A stretch of DNA of 64,000 bases from Rouxiella silvae. GTDB taxonomy: Bacteria; Pseudomonadota; Gammaproteobacteria; Enterobacterales; Enterobacteriaceae. This document shows, one piece after another, positions 55,638 through 64,000 of this stretch (the stretch's first letter is position 1; the number at the start of each line of letters is the position of its first letter). Made by a program: the position numbers and the translations under genes. The notes under the pieces were generated by a model. It searched no databases, was not told the DNA's origin, and worked only from the letters and a program-made list of their open reading frames with translations. Where the stretch lies: the NCBI RefSeq assembly GCF_002093625.1, contig NZ_MRWD01000016.1, positions 27,833 through 91,832 of the forward strand, read 5' to 3'.

Positions 55638-56831
55638 ATGCAAAAATTCCTCTTTTTATTACTCACTCTGGTTTTGCTCGGTCCGTTGGGCATCGATCTG
55701 TATCTGCCCGCTATTCCGGCGATTGCGCTTGGTTTGAACAGCAGCGAGAGCGTGATCCAGTCCTCTATCTCGTTGTTTATATTGGTCTTGGGGCTGGGGC
55801 AATTGATCGCTGGGCCGCTGGTTGACCGCTATGGCCGTCGTCCAATGGCGATTGCCGGTATCTTTTTATACCTCATCGGAGTCACGATTGCGGCGACGTC
55901 GATTAATGCGGCCATGTTTATGGGATCACGCATGGTACAAAGCTTGGGGGTTTGCTGTACTTCGGTGGTGCTTTTCAGCAGCGTACGTGACCGGCTTTCA
56001 GGCGATGACGCCGCACGGGCCTACGGCTTTTTAAACGGTACATTAAATATTGTGCCCGCCCTCGCACCGTTGATTGGCGGCCTGATTGCTCAGTACTACG
56101 GCTGGCGTGCACCTTTTTGGGCGCTGTTGGGCTACACGTTGGTTGTTATGGTCCTCGTGTTGGCATTCTTACCCGAGACGCGTCCGGCAAATACTAAAGC
56201 GGTGGGCAGCCTGCCGCTGGGTCAATATTTTCGTATTTTGCGTGACGGCAATTTTCTCGCCTTTGCCTTGGTCAACGCAGGTGCGATGGGCATGGCATTA
56301 ACCTACGTTTCTCTCGCACCTACGGTGTTGATGAGTACCGGAGGCCTTTCACCGCTGGAGTTTTCACTGGTGTTTGGTGCCAATGGATTCTGGATAATGC
56401 TGATGAGCTATATTGCTAACCGCATCATCCGCAAGGTGGGTCGCCCGGTTTGCCTGGCTACCGGCGCAATACTGATGCTGATGGGGGGCGCTGCGCTGTT
56501 TGCGGGGCTTGCACTGTTGCCTGTAGCGATTCAGCTTGAAACCTGGGTGTATATGCTGCCCGTTGCCAGTGCCTGTGCGGGCTTGGCCTTTGTGATTGGG
56601 CCAGCGACCAGCTATGCGCTTGAGCCGTACTCAAAGGAAGCGGGTATCGCCTCCGCGTTGGTAGGCTTTGTGCAGATGGCAGGAGGAGCAGCACTAGGCC
56701 TGGTGGCGATGGCGTTACCCCTGCCGCCAAAGGCCAGTCTGGCGATAGTCATGCTGACTGCGTTTGTTTTGGCTTGGACGGCAAAGCGGCGCAGCAAAAC
56801 GGTCAAGAGTACAATCTCAAAACTGAATTAA
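55638..56831 (+). CDS. Bcr/CflA-family drug-resistance MFS exporter
   Basis: A 397-residue 12-helix transporter starting MQKFLFLLLTLVLLGPLGIDLYLP; helix 1 motif LYLPAIP is typical of Bcr/CflA. Motif A (GPLVDRYGRRPMA) and the LPETRP loop at the mid-point are present. Exports drugs or sulfonamide-like compounds; substrate not predictable. Frame extends upstream to 55527 but family alignment favours 55638; ribosome site is weak. Confidence 0.85.
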   Translation: MQKFLFLLLTLVLLGPLGIDLYLPAIPAIALGLNSSESVIQSSISLFILVLGLGQLIAGPLVDRYGRRPMAIAGIFLYLIGVTIAATSINAAMFMGSRMVQSLGVCCTSVVLFSSVRDRLSGDDAARAYGFLNGTLNIVPALAPLIGGLIAQYYGWRAPFWALLGYTLVVMVLVLAFLPETRPANTKAVGSLPLGQYFRILRDGNFLAFALVNAGAMGMALTYVSLAPTVLMSTGGLSPLEFSLVFGANGFWIMLMSYIANRIIRKVGRPVCLATGAILMLMGGAALFAGLALLPVAIQLETWVYMLPVASACAGLAFVIGPATSYALEPYSKEAGIASALVGFVQMAGGAALGLVAMALPLPPKASLAIVMLTAFVLAWTAKRRSKTVKSTISKLN

Positions 56832-56865
56832 AAAACCTAGGTTAACAGGCTAAATATAAAAACCT

Positions 56866-56900
56866 AAATAAAAAGGCTGGCCCCGAACAAGGCCAGCCTT
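56866..56900 (-). terminator. dadX terminator
   Basis: On the minus strand, AAGGCTGGCC/GGCCAGCCTT stem (ten pairs, eight-base loop) followed by TTTTATTTAGG. Probably also used by the convergent exporter. Confidence 0.8.
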
Positions 56901-56918
56901 GTAGACCACAGGGATCCG

Positions 56919-57992
56919 CTACAGCTTCACACTCACCGGCACTCTTGGGGCCAACGCACTCATTAGCTCGTATCCCAAAGTCCCCGCTGAGGCGGCAACC
57001 TCGTCAATCGGCAGTTGGTTGCCCCACAGCTCAACCTGAGAGCCAATCTGCGCCTCTGGACACGGCGTTAAATCAACCATAATCATGTCCATTGATACGG
57101 TTCCCAAGGTCTGAGTTTTCACCCCCGCCACCATTACCGGAGTGCCGCTGGGTGCATGGCGCGGATAGCCGTCCGCATAGCCGCAGGCCACTACACCGAT
57201 GCGTTGCTGACCTTCGGCGCGATAACGGCCACTGTAACCAACACGATCACCGGCAGATAAATTTTGCACGGCAATAATTTCACTCCTTAGCTGCATCACC
57301 GGCATTAGGCCAGTATCCGCAATGTCTTCCACTCTACCGCTTGGCGAAGCGCCATACAGGATGATGCCTGGGCGCACCCAGTCATGATGCGTATTTGGAT
57401 GCCAAAGCGTCGCCGCCGAGTTGGCCAGCGATCGAGGCCCAGGTAAGTGTCCCGTGCTCCTTTCGAAATTATCCACCTGCCATTTCACTCCTTCGCGGCT
57501 GTCAGCGCTGGCGAAATGGCTCATCAGTGTGATGTGCCCGACCTGCGACATAGACCTCAACTGTTGCCATATTTCACTGACTTCAGCGGGATGAAATCCT
57601 AGGCGATTCATGCCGCTGTTCACCTTCAGATAGATATCCAAAGGTTCCGCGACTGACATTGCGGCCAGTGCCGCTAATTGCCAGCGGCTGTGTACAGCGG
57701 TGGTCAAGCGATAATGGCTCACTTCCCGCAGGTCGTGCGCGCTAAAAAATCCTTCCAACAACAGGATAGGCCCCTGCCAGCCAGACTCGCGTAGCAGAAT
57801 AGCTTCGTTAAAATCGAGTAGAGCAAAACCGTCGGTACTCCGCAGGCTTTGCCAAATTCGAGCAATGCCGTGCCCGTAGGCATTAGCTTTTACCACCGAC
57901 CAGACTTTGCTATGGGCAGAACGGTGGCGAACAACCTGCAGATTGTTTTGTAAAGCAGACATCGACAGGGTGGCTGAAATCGGGCGTGGCAT
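56919..57992 (-). CDS. dadX: Catabolic alanine racemase DadX
   Basis: A 357-residue PLP enzyme converting L- to D-alanine. PLP lysine in [11 protein letters not shown], catalytic Tyr in RVGYSGRY, and [10 protein letters not shown] plus [13 protein letters not shown] are family signatures. Start at 57992 (MPRPIS) has AGGAG; an earlier in-frame start is rejected. Follows dadA by 77 bases in one operon, as in E. coli. Confidence 0.95.
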   Translation of the reverse strand: MPRPISATLSMSALQNNLQVVRHRSAHSKVWSVVKANAYGHGIARIWQSLRSTDGFALLDFNEAILLRESGWQGPILLLEGFFSAHDLREVSHYRLTTAVHSRWQLAALAAMSVAEPLDIYLKVNSGMNRLGFHPAEVSEIWQQLRSMSQVGHITLMSHFASADSREGVKWQVDNFERSTGHLPGPRSLANSAATLWHPNTHHDWVRPGIILYGASPSGRVEDIADTGLMPVMQLRSEIIAVQNLSAGDRVGYSGRYRAEGQQRIGVVACGYADGYPRHAPSGTPVMVAGVKTQTLGTVSMDMIMVDLTPCPEAQIGSQVELWGNQLPIDEVAASAGTLGYELMSALAPRVPVSVKL

Positions 57993-58069
57993 GAAAACTC
58001 CTGAATAACTCATCCTTAACTACACATCTAAAACGACGCATCACTCACCTAGCTTCCCCTAAAAGATCC

Positions 58070-59371
58070 CTAGCCAATCGGATGCATTTTATGATGGGTA
58101 TCTGAAGGTGCGACAAACCCGGCACTATAGCGCGCAACGGCCAGATCCTCCGAGGGGATCGCTGGCGTCACGCCGGACATGATGTCCGCCAGCAGTTGCC
58201 CAGAACCGCAGGCCATCGTCCAGCCGAGCGTGCCATGGCCGGTATTCAGATAAAGATTTTTCAGAGAAGTTTTACCCACAATCGGCGTGCCGTCTGGCGT
58301 CATAGGGCGCAGCCCGGTCCAGAATGTGGCATCTTCTACTCTTCCGCCGTTCGGGTATAAATCTTTAACCACCATTTCTAACGTTTCGCGGCGTGCCTTA
58401 GCAAGTTGAGTATTAAATCCAACAATTTCGGCCATGCCACCCACGCGAATACGCTGATCGAAACGGGTAATCGCAATTTTATAGGTTTCATCCAGCACGG
58501 TAGAAAATGGTGCGGCGGCTTCGTCAGTGATCGGAATGGTTAACGAATAGCCTTTGAGCGGATAAACTGGAATCGAGACCAAATCTGCCAGCAGCGCCGT
58601 TGAGTAAGAGCCAAACGCCACCACGTAAGCGTCGGCTTTCACAATTTCTGTACCACACAGCACGCCGGAAATCTGGCCATTGTCGACCAGCAGGCGATCC
58701 ACGCTTTTATTAAACTCAAAGGTCACGCCAGCCTGCCGCGCCATCTCTGCCAGTTGGCGAGTAAACAGCTGGCAGTCACCGGTTTCGTCGTTAGGTAAAC
58801 GCAGTCCGCCGGTCAGTTTATGTGCAACCTGCGCCAATGCGGGTTCTGCGCTGGCAAGCTGATACGATTCAAGCAGTTGATAAGGCACCCCGGCTTCTTC
58901 AAGCACGGCGATGTCCTTGGCTGCGCTGGCAAACTGTTGCTCTGTACGGAACAGCTGAAGCGTACCGCCCTGTCGGCCTTCATACTGAATGCCAGTGTCT
59001 TCACGCAGCGCTTTTAGACAGTCGCGGCTGTACTCCGCCAAACGTACCATGCGGCTTTTATTGGTTTGATAATGGCGCATGTCACAGTTGCGCAGCATTT
59101 GCCACATCCACTTCAACTGATTGCTGGTACCGTCGAGGCGTATAGCCAAGGGAGCGTGACGTTGAAACATCCATTTTACCGCTTTTAACGGAACGCCAGG
59201 GGCTGCCCAAGGCGCCGCATAGCCCGGTGAGATCTGACCCGCGTTACCCGCACTGGTTTCTTCAGCCGGACCGGCCTGACGGTCAATAACCGTGACCTCA
59301 TGCCCAGCCTTGGCCAGATACCATGCACTGGCGACACCTACAACACCACTGCCTAAAATCACCACTCGCAT
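58070..59371 (-). CDS. dadA: D-amino-acid dehydrogenase small subunit DadA
   Basis: A 433-residue FAD-linked inner-membrane enzyme that deaminates D-alanine to pyruvate and feeds electrons to the respiratory chain. N-terminal FAD motif [20 protein letters not shown], and [30 protein letters not shown] and [16 protein letters not shown] match DadA. Start at 59371 has GGAG upstream; a longer frame is rejected. First gene of dadA-dadX; a CRP site lies upstream. Confidence 0.96.
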   Translation of the reverse strand: MRVVILGSGVVGVASAWYLAKAGHEVTVIDRQAGPAEETSAGNAGQISPGYAAPWAAPGVPLKAVKWMFQRHAPLAIRLDGTSNQLKWMWQMLRNCDMRHYQTNKSRMVRLAEYSRDCLKALREDTGIQYEGRQGGTLQLFRTEQQFASAAKDIAVLEEAGVPYQLLESYQLASAEPALAQVAHKLTGGLRLPNDETGDCQLFTRQLAEMARQAGVTFEFNKSVDRLLVDNGQISGVLCGTEIVKADAYVVAFGSYSTALLADLVSIPVYPLKGYSLTIPITDEAAAPFSTVLDETYKIAITRFDQRIRVGGMAEIVGFNTQLAKARRETLEMVVKDLYPNGGRVEDATFWTGLRPMTPDGTPIVGKTSLKNLYLNTGHGTLGWTMACGSGQLLADIMSGVTPAIPSEDLAVARYSAGFVAPSDTHHKMHPIG

Positions 59372-59796
59372 ACTCGACTCCAGTTTGACGCCATATAAAG
59401 CATAAAATTCTGACGCAGAAATTACCCTGTTAGCGCTAATCCACCAACACCCGCTGCCAAAATTGTGAAAAATTTCACAAACATTTATCGGATAAACTGA
59501 ATAACTTTGCAATACCTGCGATTAAATAACGATATAACGCAACATTTTCTACTATTCGAAGATAATTTTCGGCATTTTGATAGCAATGAAAGCATTGCTA
59601 TCACTGGGCGCTTAACGAATTAAAGCGAACACAGCATCAGAATAAAAAACTGACCATCAGTGTATTTACTAGAATATAAAACCAATAAAAGCCATCTGGC
59701 TGATATTCTCTATTCACCCCCGCGATAGCGACCGCTGAGCAACCGCCGATATTTATAAAGCTGATTTTTTTGAAAAAAGATAATGTGCGCCAGAAC
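59372..59796. other. dadA promoter region
   Basis: 425 bases, AT-rich, with the CRP palindrome at 59464-59479. No gene recognised. Confidence 0.55.
59464..59479. promoter_or_regulatory. CRP site of dadAX
   Basis: TGTGA-AAAATT-TCACA, a perfect CRP palindrome, within the longer TTGTGAAAAATTTCACAA palindrome, 92-108 bases before the dadA start. E. coli dadAX is known to be under CRP and Lrp control. Confidence 0.88.
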
Positions 59797-60810
59797 TCAG
59801 GCCTGCCTGCGATATTCGGTCGGCGTTATGCCTAAACGACGGCGAAAATGATGGCGTAAAGTTTCAGCAGAACCGAAGCCAGACTGCTCGGCAACAAGCT
59901 CAATGCTTAACGTTTCACTCTCGAGCAGTCGACAAGCATTTTGCAAACGAATATTCAGCATCCACTCTCCGGGGCTGGTGCCGGTCGATTCCTGAAAACG
60001 ACGTAAAAATGTGCGCCTGCTCATCCCTGACTCAGCAGCAAGTTGAGCGATTGCCAGAGGCTTGTCCAGTCGGGCGCGCAGACGGTCAAGCAGCGGGGAA
60101 AGACTTTTCCCATGCCGCTCGGTAACCGGCATGGCGAGGTACTGCGCCTGCCCGCCCTCACGATGTGTAGGGGTAACCATTCTTCGCGCCGCCCGATTCG
60201 CGACGGTTGCGCCAAAGTCGCGCCGAATCAGGTGCAGGCATAAATCAACGCCCGCCGCCCCGCCAGAAGAAGTGATAACACTGCCCTCATCAACATAAAT
60301 TACGCCGTGCATCACCTGAATTTTAGGATAACGCTGTGCCAGCGCGTCAGTACTGTTCCAGTGGGCGGTGGCACGTTTTCCATCAAGCAATCCCGCCGCC
60401 GCCAGAACAAAACTTCCGGCACAAATCGACACAATACGGGTGCCGTTGGCGTGTGCCTGCTGCAAGGCATCAATCAGGTCGGGCGAAGGGGGCGCATCAA
60501 TACTGCGCCAGCCTGGAATAACTATTGTGCCAGCGCCTTCGAGCAGCTCAAGACCGCCGTCGACCACCAGCCTTATTCCGCCTTGTGCGCCGAAAATCCC
60601 CGTTTCAACCGAGGCTACAACCATGTCATAAAGCGGTTCGCCAGTGGCCTCATCGGCGCGCCCAAAGGCCTCGACGGCGGTGCCAAACTCGAAGGTACAC
60701 AGACATTCATAAGCAAGCAGCACTAACCGCCGATTTAACGGCGGTGTAACTGCGGGGGGTGAGGTAAAGCGCGTTAGCATAGTTGGCATAATATTGACGA
60801 TATATGGCAT
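59797..60810 (-). CDS. GlxA-type AraC-family transcriptional regulator
   Basis: A 337-residue protein: an N-terminal DJ-1/PfpI-like domain (about residues 25-195) with the SICAGSFVLAAAGLLDG elbow cysteine, and a C-terminal AraC pair of helix-turn-helix motifs (AIAQLAAESGMSRRTFLRRF; SIELVAEQSGFGSAETLRHH). Resembles FtrA/GlxA regulators of amine or carnitine-like metabolism. The start is unsure: ATG at 60810 (chosen), a GTG at 60834, or ATGs at 60789 or 60780. Divergent from the MFS gene at 60880, its likely target. Confidence 0.88.
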   Translation of the reverse strand: MPYIVNIMPTMLTRFTSPPAVTPPLNRRLVLLAYECLCTFEFGTAVEAFGRADEATGEPLYDMVVASVETGIFGAQGGIRLVVDGGLELLEGAGTIVIPGWRSIDAPPSPDLIDALQQAHANGTRIVSICAGSFVLAAAGLLDGKRATAHWNSTDALAQRYPKIQVMHGVIYVDEGSVITSSGGAAGVDLCLHLIRRDFGATVANRAARRMVTPTHREGGQAQYLAMPVTERHGKSLSPLLDRLRARLDKPLAIAQLAAESGMSRRTFLRRFQESTGTSPGEWMLNIRLQNACRLLESETLSIELVAEQSGFGSAETLRHHFRRRLGITPTEYRRQA

Positions 60811-60879
60811 TGGGGCATATTTCCAGTGCCGCACCTTTCTTTCATGCTGGCGGCCTCTAAAGTTTCAAAGGACTTTCTT

Positions 60880-62403
60880 ATGGCCGTTCCTTCTAATACT
60901 CAAAACAGACTGGCGCTCACCGCCGTATGTCTGGCTGCCCTGATGTCAGGACTGGAAATCTCCAGCGTGCCGGTCATTCTTCCGGTGCTGGAAAAGCAGA
61001 TAGGCGCCAATTTTACGCAACTGCAGTGGGTGATGAATGCCTATACTCTGGCCTGCACCACCGTACTGATGGCAACCGGCACATTGGCCGACAGATTTGG
61101 TCGCAGGCGTTTGTTTATCATTAGCATTATCGCCTTCGGCCTAACGTCGCTGCTGTGCGGGATATCGACCACTGCACCGATGATGATCGTGGGGCGCTTT
61201 TTGCAGGGAATAAGCGGCGGGGCAATGCTTATCTGCCTGATTGCTATTTTATCGTCGCAGTTCGCTCCGGGGAACGCACGTAACCGCGCTTTCACTGCAT
61301 GGGGGATGGTCTTCGGCTTTGGGTTAGGGTTTGGCCCGCTGATTGGTGGCATCATTGTGACAATAGCCAGCTGGCAGTGGGTCTTTTTAGTGCATGTTTT
61401 CATTGCACTCATCACACTCATCCTGGCGGCAAAGAATGTTGTCGAATCGCGTGATCCACAGGCTCACGCTTTGGACATCGGCGGCATGATCACCCTCTCA
61501 CTCACCGTATTGGCCGTCACCTTCTACATCACTCAGGGCGGTGAGATGGGCTACGCCAGCACTCAGGCGTTAGGGATCCTTGTCCTCGCGGCCGTCTGCG
61601 CCACACTGTTTATTTTCATCGAACGCCGCCATGTGCATCCTATGTTTGATTTTTCAGTATTTCGAAATCGCCCCTTCCTCGGTGCGCTGCTTGGCTCCGC
61701 CGGGATGAACTTCAGCTTTTGGCCGTTAATGATTTATCTTCCCTTGTATTATCAGAGTGCCGTAGGCACCGACATCATTGCCTCCGGTCTTTCACTGCTG
61801 GCTTACACCCTGCCGACTCTGTTGATGCCGCCGCTGGCCGCACGGTGGGTGAACCAGTTCGGTGCGGCCAAAATTATTCCTCTGGGACTGTTAGGGATTG
61901 GCGGCGGTTTTTTGCTGATGAGGTACGGTATCAATCACTCTGTTGGCATACTGCCAGGTGCATTAATGGCGGGCATCGCGCTGGGCCTCACCAATACTCC
62001 GGTCACTCACACGACGACCGGCTCCCTGCCCGCTAGCCGCGCGGGAATGGCCTCAGGTATGGACATGAGTGCGCGACTCATCACGCTGGCGATTAATATC
62101 GCATTAATGGGCACAATATTAGTGACAAGCATTCGCAACCGTTTGATGGCTCAGTTTCCTTCTATACCCGACGCGCACTATTGGCAATCGGTGGCCGAAG
62201 GCATCGCCGCAGGAAAAAACCTACCGCCCGAAATAGCCACCTTGGCACACTCATCGGCACTCGCCGCTGAAGCACTGAATTCAGGATTTAGTAACGTGAT
62301 GCTCTACGGCGCACTGGGGGTTGGCCTATTGGCACTGGCAAGTCATCGGATATTCAGTGGTAGACAGCGGAGTCCAGACTGCGCCATGCCGACAGAACAA
62401 TAA
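60880..62403 (+). CDS. DHA2-family MFS exporter
   Basis: A 507-residue, about 14-helix transporter. Helix 1 LMSGLEISSVPVILPVLEKQ, motif A GTLADRFGRRRLFI, motif B RFLQGISGGAMLICLIAIL and motif C GFGPLIGGIIVTIASWQWVFL. The start at 60880 (MAVPSNT) follows AAAGGA; longer in-frame starts are less likely. Probably an efflux pump controlled by the divergent GlxA-type regulator. Confidence 0.88.
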   Translation: MAVPSNTQNRLALTAVCLAALMSGLEISSVPVILPVLEKQIGANFTQLQWVMNAYTLACTTVLMATGTLADRFGRRRLFIISIIAFGLTSLLCGISTTAPMMIVGRFLQGISGGAMLICLIAILSSQFAPGNARNRAFTAWGMVFGFGLGFGPLIGGIIVTIASWQWVFLVHVFIALITLILAAKNVVESRDPQAHALDIGGMITLSLTVLAVTFYITQGGEMGYASTQALGILVLAAVCATLFIFIERRHVHPMFDFSVFRNRPFLGALLGSAGMNFSFWPLMIYLPLYYQSAVGTDIIASGLSLLAYTLPTLLMPPLAARWVNQFGAAKIIPLGLLGIGGGFLLMRYGINHSVGILPGALMAGIALGLTNTPVTHTTTGSLPASRAGMASGMDMSARLITLAINIALMGTILVTSIRNRLMAQFPSIPDAHYWQSVAEGIAAGKNLPPEIATLAHSSALAAEALNSGFSNVMLYGALGVGLLALASHRIFSGRQRSPDCAMPTEQ

Positions 62404-62525
62404 AGAGAATATTCACACTGGGAGTTTGGCGAGAATAATTGACAACATTTTCGGGGATGAATATTGATTTGTTGGATTAGTTTAAAACAGTAGCCTGTGT
62501 AAGCCCTTAAATTAACCCAATGCCA

Positions 62526-62984
62526 TCAACCGCCACGCTTCGGGTCTGCCTGAAGCGTGAAATACTGACGCAGCCCAAGCGGGCGTGATACCCCGCGTGG
62601 ATCAGTGATCAGCGGTAAACGTAGCGACGGCTGCCCAAGTGGACGCAGACGCCAAAGCGTATCGCCGATGAAGCGAAAATGTACTTCGTCACCGTTCAGT
62701 TCAACCTCGCGTAAGTCGCCGGTAGACATCGTCGCGCCGAGGGTCGCTTTATCTAGCACGGTAAAGTTTTTGTCGCACAGCAGCAGCGTTAAAAACTCTT
62801 CCTCGGGGATATCGTCTGTAATAAACAGCAAAAAACCTGTTTCAAGTGCCACGGCTTTCTCAAGCACTTTGCCCTCAATGATCCTGCCGGTTGGCGCACA
62901 ATTGAACAGAATCTCGCTTTTCGCCGGCGTAAACTCAGTATCGTCATGAATAATTTTTAATGTTATGGCATCGGTAAAATTCAT
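62526..62984 (-). CDS. Unrecognised 152-residue protein (possible immunity/partner protein)
   Basis: An acidic, leucine-rich soluble protein without a signal or membrane helix; start at 62984 (MNFTDAI) has GGGAGAA, so the longer frame is rejected. It ends with a basic stretch LQADPKRGG. It starts 16 bases after the stop of the glycine-zipper gene at 63001 and is surely in the same transcript. I do not recognise the family; a cytoplasmic immunity or chaperone role is inference from the pairing. Confidence 0.7.
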   Translation of the reverse strand: MNFTDAITLKIIHDDTEFTPAKSEILFNCAPTGRIIEGKVLEKAVALETGFLLFITDDIPEEEFLTLLLCDKNFTVLDKATLGATMSTGDLREVELNGDEVHFRFIGDTLWRLRPLGQPSLRLPLITDPRGVSRPLGLRQYFTLQADPKRGG

Positions 62985-63000
62985 CGTTTCTCCCAAAATG

Positions 63001-63705
63001 CTACCAAGCAAGACTCATACCCATCGACGCCAGAGCGCCGCCTACGAATGCACCAATGGTCACGCAGACAGGCGCACCCGGACCGCACACTAAGCCAGCA
63101 ACGGCGCCGCCGGCCATTCCCCCGACAATGCCACTGCCGGTCACCGCCGCTTCCTGCTTCACAGCAGCCATTTTATCGTCGGAGGTGGTAATGACATAGA
63201 CAGAAACGGCCAGAGACAGTATCAGCAACCCCTTACCCGCCCGAGAATAGTAAAGCATTTTAGCATTCACACGCGGATTGGATTTTCCTGCCGATTTGAC
63301 AATATCGCCATATATCTTGTTTTTTTGCAGTTCACTTAAATTATCAAAAATCGCCGATTCACCAAAATTTTGACGCGTTTTGTTGGCAATGAGTGCATTG
63401 AGTGTTTTACCCTCACGCTTGAGTTGCTGCGCCATAGCGCGCCCTAACGGGGTGCTGCGTCCGCGGATCATCTCCATTATCGCGTTGCGCATCTCCTGCG
63501 CTTCTGCCGCCGCTTGCTCCCAACTGATCAGTCCACGCGTCGCCTTGTCGCTGAGTTCACTTGAGGCCGCCTTAACCAGTTTAGAGTATTCCAAGCGTAA
63601 TCTGGAATCGATAGTGAGGTAAGTTCCGCCATTGGCTAACTCACCCTGTAAACCATCGAGCGTGGCCTGACATATTTTTCGATAGTCTTCTTCAGTCGTA
63701 TCCAT
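63001..63705 (-). CDS. Putative pore-forming effector with glycine-zipper C-terminus
   Basis: A 234-residue protein starting MDTTEEDYRK with GGGGA upstream. No Sec signal. N-terminal two-thirds is amphipathic helical; then a hydrophobic segment (about 158-173, LLILSLAVSVYVI) and a Gly/Ala-rich zipper (190-230: GSGIVGGMAGGAVAG, then GPGAPVCVTIGAFVGGAL). I recall similar tails in Pseudomonas and other proteobacterial proteins treated as secreted toxins. An antibacterial pore-forming effector is a plausible call, unproven; no secretion genes are visible in the window. Confidence 0.65.
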   Translation of the reverse strand: MDTTEEDYRKICQATLDGLQGELANGGTYLTIDSRLRLEYSKLVKAASSELSDKATRGLISWEQAAAEAQEMRNAIMEMIRGRSTPLGRAMAQQLKREGKTLNALIANKTRQNFGESAIFDNLSELQKNKIYGDIVKSAGKSNPRVNAKMLYYSRAGKGLLILSLAVSVYVITTSDDKMAAVKQEAAVTGSGIVGGMAGGAVAGLVCGPGAPVCVTIGAFVGGALASMGMSLAW

Positions 63706-64000
63706 ATTTTTCCCCAATAGCTTACGTGATGACAACACAATAGGATTAATATTACCTAATTATTTATTTGAAATTTTCTCACTCTGCAAATGAATTAAGC
63801 TCACTCAGGAAAAAACGCATTTAAAACCGTAAATCCTCGCCAACGGAATACTCTTATTTATGCGTATAAAATAATTACCGCAAATATCACCGACGTTATT
63901 TATGCGCATAAATAGATAAATTAACCCTTATTTATGGATAAATTACCACTTGTCATAGGCCATAAGAAAAATTAATGGATGAGTCAACTCATCTTAGTAA
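63706..64000. promoter_or_regulatory. AT-rich promoter region with phased palindromes
   Basis: 295 bases before the effector-like gene to the window end. TATTTATGCGCATAAATA (63897-63914) is a perfect 18-base palindrome; near copies are at 63855-63872 and 63929-63944. The first two are 42 bases apart, four helical turns. Likely operators of an unknown regulator. Confidence 0.55.

Overview
The window is a chromosomal segment of a gamma-proteobacterium of the order Enterobacterales. The evidence is near-identity of many products to known enteric proteins (TopB, YeaG, YeaH, GapA, ProP, SppA, AnsA, TyrR) and enteric gene pairs: fnrS beside zntB, xthA-nudG, ansA-pncA, msrB-yeaC diverging from gapA-yeaD, yeaG-yeaH, and dadA-dadX. 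The order and accessory content do not match E. coli; a Rahnella/Rouxiella/Serratia-like genus is my guess and is not proven. No rRNA, tRNA, CRISPR array, phage or intact insertion sequence was seen.

Layout. 1-9.3 kb: start of a Tat-exported solute-binding protein, a homocysteine methyltransferase, the FnrS small RNA with an FNR box, zntB, a small secreted protein, ycjG, tpx, a periplasmic peroxide-reduction pair (DsbD-like protein plus peroxiredoxin), and proP. 9.4-16.1 kb: a seven-gene accessory operon (flavin monooxygenase, two CMD/AhpD-fold proteins, amino-acid/opine-type ABC transporter) with a divergent LysR regulator. 16.2-28.6 kb: tyrR, xthA-nudG, topB, an inverted-repeat element, ydjA, sppA, a chitin-active LPMO, ansA-pncA and a type I methionine aminopeptidase. 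28.9-35.4 kb: a small secreted protein, a MacA-MacB-outer-membrane-factor efflux operon and a DHA2 exporter. 35.4-44.2 kb: conserved block msrB-yeaC, gapA, yeaD, yeaE, mipA, yeaG-yeaH.

44.2-53.4 kb is an accessory, partly AT-rich stretch: two MFS genes (one only a C-terminal remnant), a spermidine-synthase-like protein, an unrecognised 341-residue protein, an esterase/LysR pair, two paralogous zinc-ribbon membrane proteins and tiny membrane ORFs. 53.4-62.4 kb: ydiY, nadE, a Bcr-type exporter, dadX and dadA, and a GlxA-type regulator divergent from a DHA2 exporter. 62.5-64 kb: a two-gene unit that looks like a glycine-zipper pore-forming effector and a partner protein, preceded by helically phased palindromes.

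Regulatory sites read directly include an FNR box at fnrS, a sigma-54 -24/-12 promoter at yeaGH, perfect CRP palindromes upstream of gapA and dadA, and a TYR box upstream of tyrR. The most promising candidates for undescribed biology are the effector-like pair at the right end, the monooxygenase/CMD/ABC operon, the small secreted protein beside the MacAB exporter, and the unknown proteins at 48-53 kb.
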